A DNA stretch of 64,000 nt from Paramarasmius palmivorus (lineage: Eukaryota; Basidiomycota; Agaricomycetes; Agaricales; Marasmiaceae), in assembly GCA_037176845.1 (NCBI GenBank), contig JAYKXP010000004.1, forward strand, positions 310,001-374,000, read 5' to 3'. Position numbers and translations under genes: made by a program. Below the pieces are notes generated by a model. It was given only the letters and a program-made list of their open reading frames with translations, was not told the origin of the DNA and did no database searches. Shown in pieces: positions 1 to 13,165 of the stretch (its first letter is position 1; each line of letters opens with the position of its first letter).

Positions 1-1637
1 GCTGTGGGATCCCTTGCGCTGGTGGCCGATAGCTTTCATATGCTCAAGTACGCCCGGTCTATATCGCGTTCGACGTCAGTGGTGCTAATCATCCTTATTC
101 AGCGATGTGATGAGCTTGGTGGTGGCTCTTTACGCGATAAAGGTCTTGAACTGGCTCTCAGATCCCTTAAACCAACAACTCACCCTTGATCTGTCCTCCC
201 TAGCTCACCTCAGAGAACATCGCCGATTCTCGTTATTCATACGGATGGCATAGAGCCGAAATTCTTGCAGCCTTGGTCAATGGAGTCTTCCTGCTTGCGC
301 TTTGCTTCTCCATCTTCCTGGAGGCAATGGAGCGGTTCTTCAGTACTCCAGGTACGTGTTATCGCCCCTCAAAAGTACAGTCCCTTATCATCGCTGTAGA
401 AATTGCCAATCCCAAGTTGGTGGTCATCGTAGGCTCTTTCGGACTCGCGTCAAACATCATCGGGCTCTTCCTATTCCACGGTACGTACCCTGTACCCTCT
501 CCTCGACATCTACTCATTCGATATCAGAACACTCCCACAGTCACTCCCACTCCCATACAATCCCCGAAGTTTCCATCACCCCAAGTAGTCCAGCTTTGAC
601 TCCCGGCTCCATTACCCCCACTCAGGAGATCCCCAGAAGGTCTTCTGAGCTTAGCAGAGCTTCAACCGAGTCTAGGAGAAGGTCCGAGTCCTTGAGTGGT
701 CTTTACGGACATCCTGCTGTTACTCGGGCCTTCTTCGTTCAGACGGCCGAAGAAATCGCATCCGCCCAATCTCCACCACCTTCAGCTACTCATTCTCGTC
801 ATAATTCTACCACTCAGCTCCTAGATACTGATCAACCGAATGTGGCACCAGCATCACCACCTCCAGAAACTATTGATGAATCCGCACGGCTTTTGGATGG
901 AGACGAAGTGGTTTTTGACGAAGAAGAATCTGAAAATGTACATGTTCATGGCCACTCACACTCGGGTTCTATGAACATGCGCGCAATACTCCTTCATGTA
1001 TTGGGCGATGCGTTGGGCAACGTCGGTGTCATTGCCACTGGCCTAATCATCTGGCTGACTACCTGGCCCTTCAAATACTACTTTGACCCAATAATCAGTC
1101 TGATTATTACTATGATCATCTTTTCGTCGGCTCTTCCTTTAGGTGTGTCTAGCATTTACCTATTACAATGCCTGTGCTAATAATTTGGATTAGTTCGCAG
1201 CGCTTCTTTCATTCTCCTACAAGCAGTACCTTCTACAGTTTCCCTGGAAGCCGTTCGCACTTCGATTCTGGATGTAGATGGTGTGCTATCGGTTCACGAA
1301 CTACATATCTGGCAACTGTCGGAAACCAAAATCGTGGCTTCGGTTCATGTCATGGCTTCTCGGAAGCATGACTTTATGCCCGTCGCAGCCGAGATTCGCA
1401 AGGTCTTACACCATCATGGGATCCATTCTAGCACGATACAGCCCGAATATACAAGATTGTCGCGCGCTGAAGAGAGTCTGATGGTACGTGTTTATCTATA
1501 TTGCATTGTTGCCAAGACTCATCACGGAGTTAAAGACTTCGGAAGATGCAAGTTGCTTGTTACCATGTCCCAAAGATCAGGCGTGTAACCCACAAGAAAA
1601 TTCATGTTGTCGTAAGTCTATCTTCCAGTACACTTGA
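1..1637 (+). CDS. Zinc/cadmium CDF transporter (ZRC1/COT1-like), 5' partial
   Basis: Cation diffusion facilitator that would move Zn2+ into the vacuole in exchange for protons. The sequence opens inside transmembrane helix 2 with the CDF signature GSLALVADSFHML, so the start codon lies upstream of the window. Exons run on through YSYGWHRAEILAALVNG, a His-rich cytoplasmic loop (EHSHSHSHSHT and HVHGHSHSGSMNMRA, the usual metal-binding loop), a second metal-site helix (HVLGDALGNVGV) and the C-terminal cytoplasmic domain (SVHELHIWQLSETKIVASVHV). Introns seen include 48-102 and 143-203. The protein ends in a Cys-rich tail (CLLPCPKDQACNPQENSCC), also known from fungal Zrc1 proteins. The last codons are uncertain: a possible 40-base intron at 1612-1651 would move the stop to about 1692. 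The loop between the two His clusters is long and Ser-rich. Family identity is clear; specificity for zinc over cadmium or cobalt is inferred. Confidence 0.9.
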
Positions 1638-1732
1638 AATGGCTTGCTCAGGGAAACTGGTCCGAACAGCACCTCCCCCGAATGATGTTTAATCTGGAAA
1701 TGCATTTGTATATTAGGTACAAGCAATACAGT

Positions 1733-4700
1733 TCATACACTCAATTCCATAAATACAGGGAAATTAGCGACACACGCAGGTGACGAACTCAGTCGCTGAG
1801 ATAATGTATTACTGGTGTAACTCAGCTTGCGTGCACGCAACTCCGTCACCAATCTCCTAGCTAATGCAGAGCTATGTTGACCCAAAGCAGGAGTCTGCTG
1901 ACCCATTACGGTCCGCACGGCGACTTCCATCGAGACCGCCGCAGTGAACAGCGAGGATACAATGGAATGCAGTAAATCTGCTTGGGCCGCTTGTTCCTGC
2001 GACTGTTCGCCGTCAATGAGGGTGATTAACGAAGGGAGTACAGTGTTGACGAAGATGGGTAAAAGCGGGGGACCTGGTCGTGGCATCGTCAGAACATAGA
2101 TAGCGAACCTCTTAATGCTCTCGACTGAGCCACCAAGTCCAGCCGAAGTCACAAGCTGAGACCAGAGCAGCTGTAGGAATCTCGACGGGGAGGCAACCTT
2201 TAAGCAGCGCTCAATGTCGATAAAGGGGCCTTTTCCTGCTCTGGCGAATGCCAATGCGTCTTGTAAAGCTTGCCTGGGCTGGTCGCGCCATGATGTGTTC
2301 GTTCCCTGCCCAAGTAGTGCATCTATGTGATCTGTATGATACGGTCAGTAGCATCCCTTGTATTTCCCTGCGTGTATTTACCTGCTTGCTGGAGACCAAT
2401 TACATCTCCAATCGCTTGATGAATCTTGTCGTGATCGAAGTTTGCAGACGAAAGGTTGTTCTTTTTCCTCCGGGAAATTAGGGATAATATGTGATGACCG
2501 CATAAAGAAAGGGCTGTTTTGGGGCACGATGGAGAGGTAATGATAATTTGGAGAACCTCCAGATGTATCGGAGTGTTCGGTCTGTAAATGGTGAGCGTTA
2601 AGAGAAAAGGTCATGCAGATCAACGTAACATACTCTTTCCGTTGAATCTCGAGTATCAGGCATTTGATAGCGTTGACCAGCGTCCAGTTCAATACGGGGT
2701 CAATAAAATACATCACCCCATTGTTCAGGACATCACTTTCAATTTTACCTTCTGAAGTCATACCAATAGCACGAAGCAATAATGCTGGCGAGATTCTCAG
2801 AAGCGTCTTCGGATTCGTAGATCTATGTGTCTTGCACATCAGCCAGAATGTTTTGATATAGCGTTTCGAGGAACTTGCCTTAGAATAGTATCGTCTATTC
2901 CCTCGCTACTGCTATCGAATAGAGTTTTGAACCAGGCATTGAACGCGTTCATGTCCTCGGGTTGTATTTTTTCGTGGCCTCCCATTGGCGATAAACTAGG
3001 AAGTAAATACTCGCAAGACACAGTCCGATTTCGCACTGAGAAGGTAGAACGGTGGAGCTTATTTGATCGTTGTCATGAGCCCAGTTCACGAGGTGAGACA
3101 AAGGAACTGACATTGAAGCGAGTCACATTCGACTGAAGGAAAAGAAAAATCATGCCAAGGTGGCTGATGGCACTCTGAGGGTCACCTAATAGTAGATGGG
3201 AAAAAATCGAAAGACAAAACTATTCAAAGACACGTACCAACAACTTCACAGTTATACTCTTCCAAAAAGAAGAGTAGCTGAGAGACTAGATCTGCAATAT
3301 TCGTGTGGAGAGCCAAGATGTCCACGCCATGACGGCCTGGATACAGTGCCTTACAACATTGACTTAGTGATTCCAAGTCAAGTTGGCTGACGCAGGTCGA
3401 CAATCTCTATGGTCATAGGTGAGATGGAGATAATTCCGGAAGGAATATTCAATACCTTGAGAAGCAGTTCTGTGAAGAGGGCGTGGCTTGCAGGATTCCG
3501 CCAGATCTTCTCCAGCCATTGCCCGGTCTCTTCGGCATCTCGGTGTAACTTCCAGTCTAGAAATGACTGATCGTTGTCATGTATAGAGCAGAACTACGGG
3601 TCCGCAAGTAATTTCCTTACCTCGGGGGTCTGGCCGGCCTCATCAGCTTGTGACTGTAGTGTCGATACGCTATAATTTGATATTCCAGAATCTAGCCCGA
3701 CTGCATTACGCTGATCCAGCAGATTATGTGTGAGGAGTTGATGGATTAAAGAGCGTGTCAACGCCTTTTGCCTAGTGAACATCAGTCTAGTGTCGAACAA
3801 ATATCCTGAAAAAGGTACCCTTCGGGGCCATCCGTCTCGGACAGGACTTTATAGCATGTTATTAAGAGATCATTCCGCCGCAGAAGTGATGACAGTGCGC
3901 CTTGAAGGGCGACTTTCTGCACATGGTTCAGTGAAAAGGCAGGCATGGGCAGTAAATGCACTTACCCAGTCAGTATCTGTGCTGTTTTCCGAATTGACAT
4001 GTTTCTGGAACGTGATCAGAAGACGCGGGAGCTGTACACAGTTGTTAGATATTGAATTTATGGTGCTGAAGCTTTACATACACGACCGATAATGAAAGCT
4101 TTCCAGACAAGTGCCGAAGCGGGGGTTGTGCACTGTGCCATACAGCTAAAAGCACTCAATAACAGCTGCGTGTAAAAGACCATTGGGGTCCAGGAGGTCC
4201 ACCTAAAGGTTCCAAGCAATAAGGCCACGGGGTACTCCCCGTCTCCTGAACCAGTCTGGCATCCTCTGAAAGTGACCTAGAAAGGCCTCAAATCGACTAC
4301 GAGAAAGACTGAACCAAAGTACTGACAAGATGGTTGAGGATCAGGCTAAAGGTCACAATGTCTGTATTGGACCCCGCACCGACAATTTCATTCTTTCCGC
4401 GCGCCATCGGCACTTTTTGAATCATCTGCGCCTCTCTAGTCGGTTTGGCTTCATCACCTATGGCAAGACTCAATGAGAAGAAGAATGCTTCCAACATCGA
4501 CCTGACTTCGGGCACAAGGCGAAAATTATGGAGTAGCTCGCTAACTTCGGCGAAAGGAACCAATGCTTGGGCAGGTGGGACTTGTGACACGTCGCTGATG
4601 CATGAAAGGAGAGCTAGGTTTCGAGGAAATTAGACAAGAAATAGACAAAGGCATGACAACGAACCAACAACGAGTTCGGAAGCTGAGGTCGTTAATTGAT

Positions 4701-5262
4701 GGAAGTGGGACATCGGGAGTGTATGAGCTGTTCGAAGGAGAGCTAATGCATCTTGCACAATCCCCAGAATATCCATCAAAGAGTCCTCGGCTGCAATAAG
4801 GGACCCAATTGCCGGAAGACCTGATGCATAGTGGGTATCTAGTGCGATGCGAGATAACATATCCAAAGTAGCGGCGTTGTGTAGGTCTTGCGACCTTGCT
4901 GCTTGCAAAAGCGTGGCAACGAAGACAGAAAGGGTGACTGTGCCATTTTGAACGGCGTACTTGAGATAACCATGAAGATCTGGGTCGCCGGGATAGGATT
5001 TGAATAATTGTAGAACCGAATCTGCAACGCGTGTAAATGTACATAAACAAGAAAACAGAGAATGTGAGGCGCACTGCTAATTTCACTCTCAATCGTTTCC
5101 TGACTCTGTACAGTAACATCCTTCGCCAAGAAGAGCTTGCAGAGACCGGCCCACTGAAGCAAAAATTAGTACCCATTCGATGACCACAGCAAACACTTGG
5201 CTTACACTTGCTGCTGACACACCGCTCTGAAAGCAATTTCTGGTAAGCTCCGCGATAGACAT
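1733..5262 (-). CDS. MED5: Mediator complex subunit 5 (Med5/Nut1-like)
   Basis: Probable subunit of the Mediator tail module, which links transcription factors to RNA polymerase II in the nucleus. The gene is split into many exons. The chosen start (ATG at 5260-5262) gives MSIAELTRNCFQSGVSA, which after an intron continues WAGLCKLFLAK; this matches the usual Med5 beginning. The last exon (1733 to about 2300) carries the segment QALQDALAFARAGKGP, then IDIERCLKVASPSRFLQLLW, and a proline-rich turn (TMPRPGPPLLP) resembling the conserved Med5 C-terminal block. Predicted helices dominate and no catalytic motif is seen. Upstream in-frame sequence at 5263-5400 begins with a GTG, not an ATG, and was left out. 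It is convergent with the zinc transporter and lies 222 bp downstream of the golgin. Identity rests on recognition of the two ends; middle exons were not all resolved. Confidence 0.68.
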
Positions 5263-5484
5263 ACGCAGTATTCGGATCGCGTTGGTCGAGGTAACGAATG
5301 AAGCAAGTGCGCACGGTGCGTGTTGTAAACAAGCCTTGAACGAGTCCCTCACGGCCTTATAGGCGCCCAAGCGCTTAAGGATCTCACTTTTATTGAGCAC
5401 TCAGACATGCTGTATATACGTTGCAGCAACCATCCTTAGTTGTACTTAAATACAATAGATGTGATAAGGAAGCCCCAGGCCACT

Positions 5485-8400
5485 TCACACTTTTGCTATT
5501 AACCGGCGTGTTTCTTGCGGCGTGAAATGTAAGATAACAGATAGTACTTTCACTAGGCTGGGCTACAATGTCTTCAGTCCAAGTCAGATGTGTGGTAAAA
5601 CGTAAGAAGCTTACCCTCATATCCTTGTGCTCCAGAAACTGAAGAATGACGTTCCTGAGGTATTCTAAATTGACTTCCTCGTCATCCTTCGCAGGTGTGT
5701 TGCTCTCCGTTTTCGGGGATCGGATGTCCTGCCCAGGTCCATCTGAGGAGGCAGAAGAAATAGAGACCCGCGAATCAGTCGCTGTACTATCCTTGGATGT
5801 CCAATAACCAACGCCAGGATTCCGCTGCCGATCCAGCAATGCAACGGACGACTGAACTTTCCTAAGTTCTTCGCGAAGAGTCTACCAGAAATGTAGGTTT
5901 AGAGGGATGAAACATACGAGGATGGAGCTCGCCTACCTTATTACTCGATCGTAGTTGATTCTCTCGTGTCTTCCCCTCTTCTATCTTCTCTTCGAGCACT
6001 TTGATTTTCGCATCATACTCCACCAAACGTGCTTTTGAGGCATTCTTTCTCGGATTGAGTTGGGGCAACTAGGTGAATGAAAGTAATACACACCTCTAAC
6101 TCCGCAAGTCTCTCTGTAAGGACCGAGTTCTGAGTCTTCAGAGACTCCTTTGACAGAACAAGCTGTTCCAACCGCTCAACTTCGGCCTTTAGCTTGTCCA
6201 CAACATCGTCATCCTTCTCTTTGAGGCGTGTCGCTGAGCCTATCTGGCTCTTCAAATCCGCCACCTCTTTGTTCTTCTCACGGACCTTGCGGCTCCACTC
6301 CGATTCACTCTCGGTGCGTTCCTTCTCCAAGCTGGCGATGGTGCGTTCGAGGGAAGCTACCTTGGCCTCGTATTTGGCCTCGAGGGCTGATAGGACTCTA
6401 GCGGCCTCTTCGGTATTCCCCATACCCTCTTGCGAATCCCTATCTTGTTCTCGGCGTGCTTCTGCGAGTTCCTCCTTCAAGAGCGCAATATGATCTTCTG
6501 ACTCTCGGACTTGATGTGACAGTTCGACATTCTCGTTCTTCACCGAATCTGCCTCAGCCTGCAGCCCTTCTATCTCTGCTTGTCGCTGCTGGAGTTGATC
6601 AAAGAGGGCGCTCTTATCACGACCAAGAGATTGCATTTTGCTTTCCAGCTCTGAAATCCGGGCGTCTTTTTGAGACAGTTCTTTCCCGTGCGAACTCTTT
6701 ATGAGTGTCTTTAGTGCTGCCCTTGTTATCCCGGATTGTAAAAAACCCACCTTGGTCGTCACAGCCTCGAGTTCAAACTGGCCCCGCAATGCAGACATCT
6801 CTCTCTCATGTCGTTCTTTGGCTAACGACAGCTCCTTTTCATATTGGGCCTTGATAGCATTAATGGATTTCTCCTTTTCCGCCATAGCAGACTCAACCTC
6901 GGAGCGGAGTTTGGTCTTTTCGGCCTCCTCCTTCGATTTAGCTGCGGCTTCCTGCTCACGGACAGAACTCAGTTCCTTCACAGCATCCTCCTTGTCCTTC
7001 TCCGCCTTAACCAGCTTTTGCCGCACAGTTTTCAGCAGGCTTATCGCTTTGACTCGTTTCTCTTCCTCCTCCTTGGACACTTCCTTTGCTTTTTCCATTT
7101 CTTTCCGCAACTGTTCGATTTCTGCTTTCTGTGAAGCGGCCTGATCTTCTCCCTTGGTAAGAGATCCCTGTGAAGCCTGTAGGAGAGACTCGGTCTCGGC
7201 TAGCTGCTTTCGGAGATTCTCTATTTGGTCGGACTGAGATCTGGTTTCCAGTCGATGAGTGTCCCGTAGTTCCTCGATGCGGTCTTCTTGGGCTTTGTTG
7301 ATGTGTAAGTAATACAGATGTAATGAAACGAGGGTATTCCGTACTTGCAAGCTTATTATTCAAACGATTCATCTCCTCCTGCGAGATCTATGGGGGATAT
7401 TCAGCAGAGTCGAATGATAGTGTGTAATCTTCCCCGTACCTCAATCTTGAGCTTCATATTCTGAAGATAATCACGCAATGAGTCGGTGTCCTTGGTCGAC
7501 TCCACAGGTGTAAGTTCGCGTAGAATGGCGTCAGCGGCGAGCTTCTCTGCTTGAAGTCGTTTGAATGATGTGGACACATCTAGTGGATCATGTTGTGAGT
7601 AACGTGCAAGACATAAAGAAGTGGTACTCACCTGTAAACCGCTTCTCAACGAGCTGTAACCGTTCCTGTAGCTTTTCCACTGTCGGTGAATCAACTCGTG
7701 GGGTGGAAACACCACTAGGTACATTCGTCGAATCAAGAATATCCACCGCGGTGTCCAAAGTTGTATCAGATTTCTCCGTCACAACTTCATTTGTCAATGG
7801 GGGCGTCACTTCTGATGTGTCGACCACAGGATCCAAATCCGTCGTGTTAGAATCTTCTGTCACCGCGTCCTTGACTATGTCAGACTTTTCCGCTGCTACT
7901 GGCTGCTCCGTTTCCGATGCTTCTTTCGTCTCTGTGTCAGACTTGGGATCGACATCTGGTTTAGCATCCGTGGTGTCAACAGGTACGTCTGTGGGCTCAA
8001 GGACCGGTGTATGAACCTCCTCGGCAGGCGTCCCAGCTGCTTTGGAACTGTGTTGCTCCGCTTCCGTCGTTGAGTTAGCCTCTGGAGCGGACGAAACTTC
8101 CTTCTCACCAACAGCAGCAACTGAGTCGATTGAAGGCGAGTTGAATGCGTTTGCATCAGCGGGCGGTGAGGTTGGACGAGACTCTGGAAGTGGTGTAGAA
8201 GTGGGGGATAATGGATGGTCCTTGACTTCCGTCCGGCTTGGGGCCGGCGATGCACGAGCAGAAGGATCAGGAGTGGTCCCGTTCGATGCGTCTCCAATTG
8301 TGAATGCTACTGCTCGCAGGCGTTCCTCCAAGGTAGACTTCTGAGACCTTGTACCTCCTGATTTCGGTGCAGGACTGGCAGGGCGTTGCGAAGCAAAGGA

Positions 8401-8541
8401 TTTGCGTAAGTTGGTGAAGGCATGTTCTGCCAGCTGTCCAGGTGAATTTGCACGATCTTCTCCAGAATTATGGGTTTCGTCTATACTCCTTCTTGGTTGA
8501 GGTGCAAAGCTTTCAACAGCATTGCGAAACTGTGAAAACAT
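5485..8541 (-). CDS. IMH1: GRIP-domain golgin (Imh1-like)
   Basis: Coiled-coil tether of the trans-Golgi network, recruited by the GTPase Arl1 through its GRIP domain. The start MFSQFRNAVESF at 8541 resembles other fungal golgins. Roughly residues 20-290 are a disordered Ser/Thr/Pro/Glu-rich stretch. A very long coiled coil follows (heptads rich in E, K, Q, L; about 6.0-7.6 kb). The last two coding exons form the GRIP domain: EEVNLEYLRNVILQFLEHKD, then after an intron PSLVKVLSVILHFTPQETRR, with the Tyr of NLEYL that binds Arl1 in known GRIP domains. The stop at 5485-5487 follows RRLIAKV. Total length is roughly 850-900 residues. It is transcribed towards Med5 and just downstream of PEX14. The GRIP domain makes the assignment firm. 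Confidence 0.88.
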
Positions 8542-8651
8542 ACGGAGTGGAAGGTGGTGGTTGACAGAACGTTATTGATACAACTCCAATATTTTAGTAG
8601 AATGTGTCATGTGATACAACAATGAACTAGCTAATGGTAGATGAATTATTA

Positions 8652-9737
8652 CTATGGCGCCAATTCAATCCCCTTTCCCTTGTTTTCTAATGCATCGGAG
8701 CCATTCGGCTGAATAGTAGAGGTCGAAGAGGCGGAAGGTACTGAAATATTTGGGATTGAAGGTGTGCTGGAGGCTGAACCTCCGCTCAACTGCCACGCTG
8801 GTATTGACGGTCGGCCAATTAATGGTGCGGGCGAGGAGACACCTGGAATAGTCGGCCCTCGACTCATTAATAGTGCCTTGAGTGACTTGAGTTCCTGCTG
8901 TATTTCAGCCAATGTCTGGCCTTGGCTTTCCTTGTTCTTCTCCATCATCTGAGATGCACACGACACAGTCAGTGTGGTCTTCATGTGAAGGACCAAGCAC
9001 AATACCTTTGGAAGCATCTCGCGTATTGTGTCTATCTCGTCCCGAATTTCTCGCATTTCGTCTCTTGTTTTGCTTTCGCCCTGCCGCATCTCCAATACAA
9101 CCTCTTCCACATCGTGCATTGTCTTGTCCACTCGTTCCTTCTGTTCCTCGACAGCTGTTTTTACAGCGGCGGTCTCTGCTTGTATTTCCTTGAGCAAAGC
9201 TTCAGCAGCGTCGAATTGCGCCGTGAGAGCATCTCTGTCCTCTTCGTATACCGTTGCGTCTGGGGGTTGCAGATGAGGCAGTAGATATTTCTAGCATCGA
9301 TTATTCAGCATCGGACACTTCGGTATTAGAACAGGTAGTCACCTTGAACAAGGAAACAGCTCCATAGACCACAGTGCCCGAGACTACAGCACCAATCTAG
9401 TTGCCGAAGGTGAGAAGAATGTACAAGTGAGAATGAACGACCACAGACGAAATAGTCGCGCCAGTCCCAACGCTGATTAGGATAAGGATATCCATATCCA
9501 GGATATGGTGGCTGATACGGTGCTTGTACAGTTTGATTCAATGATGCTTGACGAATGGCACGGTCAATCTCAGGCGGAGTTAGTCCTTTCGCTTCGAGGA
9601 ATTGGATCCTTTGAGTCAATGGTGATGCTTGCGACTAGAAAGACGTTAGAAATAGCAACAATACCGATAAATATGCTAACCTTTGGGTCTGAAAGAAAAG
9701 AGACAGCATTCCTTATGAGCTCTTCACGGTCGCTCAT
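8652..9737 (-). CDS. PEX14: Peroxisomal membrane docking protein Pex14
   Basis: Central part of the peroxisomal docking complex: it binds the import receptor Pex5 and forms the translocation pore with Pex13. The N-terminus MSDREELIRNAVSFLSDPK, then QASPLTQRIQFLEAKGLT and PPEIDRAIRQAS, is the conserved Pex14 domain that binds WxxxF motifs. A Pro/Tyr-rich linker (PYQPPYPGYGYPYP) leads to WRDYF and a short hydrophobic segment (GAVVSGTVVYGAVSLF) that anchors it in the membrane. A coiled coil (LLKEIQAETAAVKTAVEEQK onwards) and a Ser-rich tail follow, about 285 residues in all. Several short introns interrupt it. An upstream in-frame ATG at 9764 would add nine residues; the ATG at 9737 is preferred because family members begin MSDREEL-like. 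It shares a 139 bp divergent promoter region with mitochondrial EF-Tu. Confidence 0.93.
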
Positions 9738-9876
9738 GGTTGTCTGCAAGTTGTCAGTGCACAAGTTCGGTTATGGAAATTGGAGCGGAGGATGCCGGGA
9801 TTTTTAGCCGAAGGGGCCGCTGTCAGTTGAAAAATTTGGTTCTCCCTCCACCTGTCATTCTACCACCACCACTACC

Positions 9877-11878
9877 ATGATTGGGTTGGCTGTCTGCAAG
9901 GCTGCTTCTCGCAGTTTTGCTTCAGTTTCTTGTTCGTTCTTCTCTCTTTCAATTCTTCTTTCTGTTGCTGAGCTCTCATTTCAGTTTCCCGTTTCTCCGT
10001 CTCCAAATTCTCGGTCACTATCGGTATGTCCTTCTACCATTAGTTTAGTTTGCTCCACTTACACAACTCGTTCCTTCAGCCTCTCGAAGAGGATATGCTT
10101 CCTACACTCGTGCAAAACCCCACATGAATATTGGCACAATTGGTACGTGGAGTATCGCACACGTCACTCGTTCACGCTCGCTTGACAAGTCTTCTCTGTC
10201 TAGGACACGTTGACCACGGAAAAACAACCCTCACGGCTGCTATCACCAAAGTCCTCGCTGAGAAAGGTGGTGCTACCTTCACCGACTACGCACAAATCGA
10301 CAAAGCCCCCGAAGAGAAGGCGCGAGGTATCACTATCAACTCTTCTCACGTCGAGTACGAGACAGATACGCGTCACTACGGTCACATTGACTGTCCCGGG
10401 CATGCTGACTGTACGTTCTTCTACTTCGTCTTCCTTTTTGGGATATGCTAAGCATGCACTAGATATCAAGAACATGATTACTGGCGCGGCTCAAATGGAC
10501 GGTGCTATCATTGTGGTTTCGGCAACGGATGGACAAATGCCCCAGACTCGTGAACACTTGCTCTTGGCTCGTCAAGTCGGCATCAAGAAACTGGTGGTTT
10601 TCATTAACAAGGTTGACATGATTTCGGACAAGGAAATGCTGGAATTGGTGGACATGGAAATGCGGGATCTCTTGTCCACCTACAACTTCGACGGAGAGAA
10701 CACACCTATTGTCATGGGCTCTGCGCTCGCTGCTTTGGAAGGCCGTAACCCCGAGATTGGTGTCCAGAAGATTCAGGAACTTGTCGATGCTTGCGATGCC
10801 TGGCTCGAACTTCCTCCCCGTGCGTACCGGCTTTGGCTTCCTTCACATAAATGCTTACGGAAACTTCAGGTGATCTGGACAAGCCTTTCCTCATGGCTAT
10901 CGAAGGTAAACCTATTAAATCGACATCAACATCATAAACTCACTGCCCTCCAAGATGTCTTCTCGATCTCTGGACGTGGTACCGTCGTCACTGGAAGGGT
11001 AAGTATAGTTGACTTACGCTAAAGCTTATATGCTAACAGCATTCCATCAGGTGGAACGTGGTACTGCCACTAAGGGCAGTGAAATCGAAATTTTGGGAAT
11101 GGGAGACTGCATTAAGACTACTATGACCGGCGTTGGTATGTAAGAGCTGCGAGCTTGGGTGATCTCAACACTGACCCCTTCCCTTCTATCCAGAAATGTT
11201 CCACAAGGAGCTTGACCGGGTGAATATAGCGTCACTTATATCTCCGACGAACTTCACTCATCCACCTTTAGGCTGAAGCTGGCGATAACATGGGCGCTTT
11301 GCTCCGTGGTGTCAAGCGTGAACAGATCCACCGCGGTCAGGTTCTCATTGCTCCCGGTTCCATGAAGTCTGCAAAGAAGTTCAGGGCTCAAGTTTATGTG
11401 CGTTATAATTCTCATTTGACCTCTTTTGCTTGCTAACATGCGTGTAGATTTTGACCAAAGATGAGGGTGTGTAACGAAAGATCAAACAGCCCTCGCATGC
11501 TCTAACTATACCTACATAGGTGGTCGTTACACTCCTTTCATGGAAGGTTACCGTCCCCAGCTTTTCCTCCGCACTGCGGATGTCACTGTTACACTCAGAT
11601 TCTCCGAAGGTACTCCGGATGCCGCCGAAAAGATGGTACGTTGGCTATTATCTAGTAATGGACTGATAATAATAACTTGCCATCACCTAGTGTATGCCTG
11701 GTGACAACGTTGAACTCGACTGTGAGCTCTATCACGATTTGGCTATGGATGTTGGCTCTCGTTTCACTCTTCGTGAGGCTCACAAAACTAGTAAGCCAAA
11801 GGCACTCTTCCTAAAGTCATGGATTTCTGACATTCCATTCCAGTTGGTACTGGTGTTGTTACCAAGATTCTTGAGTAA
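9877..11878 (+). CDS. TUF1: Mitochondrial translation elongation factor Tu
   Basis: GTPase that delivers aminoacyl-tRNA to the mitochondrial ribosome. After a presequence, [20 protein letters not shown] leads into GHVDHGKT (G1), DCPGHADY (G3, with the Tyr after a splice), NKVD (G4) and SALAALEG (G5). Domains 2 and 3 follow ([46 protein letters not shown]) and the protein ends VVTKILE at 11878. At least eight introns are seen, one splitting the final THKT/IGTG junction. The exact structure of the first exon is unclear: the ATG at 9877 fits frame only if an extra intron removes about 9914-9984, giving a basic Ser-rich leader. The body is unambiguous and clearly of the bacterial/mitochondrial type, not EF-1alpha. 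It diverges from PEX14. Confidence 0.95.
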
Positions 11879-12227
11879 AAGCATAATGCTAGGCCATTGG
11901 CCTTCACTCCCGACTCCGTCACGTCATATACGGACAGCAAAATATAGCTGGTGCTGCATCTGAGACGTGCCGTTTGACGCCCCAGCTCTGTACATATAGT
12001 CGTCGTTTACTGCCATTAGAAACACATGTAACGACAGCATTATCTTATATCTCAATCATTAGTTATTGGACACGCATGAGTACATAAAATGCGGCGTTTT
12101 CACTTCGTTATCTTGGTCCAGTGGACAAGCGCGTCGAGACTCGAGGTCAGGGTCAGGGTGAAAGCGGACTTTCGTGTTCCTTTAAAGTAGTTCTTCTATT
12201 TCTTTCCTCACGACTCAAACCGGGACG

Positions 12228-12969
12228 ATGTTCAGACAAGCAGTTTTCTCTCGCAGCTCGTCTTTATTGCGCAGGACAGTCCCTGTTTCGTCCAGAGCTA
12301 TCTATAGGCCTAATCTTACACGGACTTTAATAAGTGAGTACCAAAGATCTCTGTCCCCTCATACGGCGCTGATGGTTTGCTTTTGACAGCTAAACGGTAT
12401 ACCCAGGAGCACGAAAGTGTTACATTCGACGATAGCACTGGGCTTGGTGTTATCTCCATTACAGACCATGCTCAGTCTTCCCTAGGAGATGTCGTTTTCG
12501 TAGAGCTTCCTACCCAAGGCTCGGAAGTTGCGCAAGGAGGTTCGAGGAAGCCCGACATTTTCCCTAGATAGAGTACTCAATGTTCTGCTTTCGCCAGACC
12601 AAATAGGCGCAGTGGAGAGTGTGAAAGCAGCATCAGACATTGTGAGTGGCATCCTGACCGGCTGTCATATTTTTTTCTGATGTATTTTACAGTACGCCCC
12701 CGTGTCTGGCACCATTGAAGAAATCAACGAGACGCTTTCTTCCCAGCCTGGTCTCTTGAACAAGTCTCCCGAAGACAAGGGTAAATCATATCTGTGCTAC
12801 AACCCGTCGTATGCTCACTATTCTGGCAGGATGGCTCTGTAAAATCAAGCTCTCGGATCCTTCAGAGGTACGTATATTCCCAATGCACATCACAAGCTGC
12901 TAATTTAGAGCATAATAGATGGAAAAACTCATGACGGAGGAGGAGTACAAGGCCAGCTACGAAGCTTAG
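12228..12969 (+). CDS. GCV3: Glycine cleavage system H protein, mitochondrial
   Basis: Lipoyl carrier protein that shuttles the aminomethyl group between the P, T and L proteins of the glycine decarboxylase complex in the matrix. Exon 1 gives an Arg/Ser-rich mitochondrial presequence (MFRQAVFSRSSSLLRRTVPV). The H-protein core follows: RYTQEHESVTF, GLGVISITDHAQSSLGDVVF, and the lipoylation site GAVESVKAASDIYAPVSG with the conserved Lys of ESVKAAS. The end is LMTEEEYKASYEA, usual for the family. Five introns are inferred; the one after VAQG uses donor GTTCGA, which skips an in-frame stop. A length of about 165 residues with presequence is normal. It sits 350 bp downstream of the mitochondrial EF-Tu gene. 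Confidence 0.94.
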
Positions 12970-13165
12970 ATCTAGTTTCCTTGGAGAGGCCTTTGCTTTC
13001 AACAGCTTTGGCCAGAGGTTGTAGTACTTGTATTAACGGTCGTTATAATGGACTGTAGCATTCTAATACGATGACATTGTCGAAGTTGGCAGTCAAGTGG
13101 AGTGCTCGGTGCAAAATGTTACAATCCGAATTATTGTGATTTGGGTTGAATAGGTGTAACAACGT

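Noticed and set aside
4541..5332. 263-codon minus-strand frame inside Med5
   Set aside because: Arg/Ser/Cys-rich composition and an alternate frame across several Med5 introns; the Med5 exons explain the same DNA better.
5263..5400. Possible N-terminal extension of Med5 beginning with a codon read as Met at 5400
   Set aside because: The codon is GTG and a stop lies just upstream in frame. The ATG at 5262 gives the usual Med5 start.
6701..7144. Long plus-strand frame across the golgin coiled coil
   Set aside because: It is the antisense shadow of Glu/Lys/Ala-rich coiled-coil codons, giving a Ser/Leu/Phe-rich artefact.
7565..8014. 149-codon Ser/Thr/Val-rich plus-strand frame, resembling a cell-wall protein
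   Set aside because: It is antisense to the disordered N-terminal exon of the golgin and has no signal peptide.
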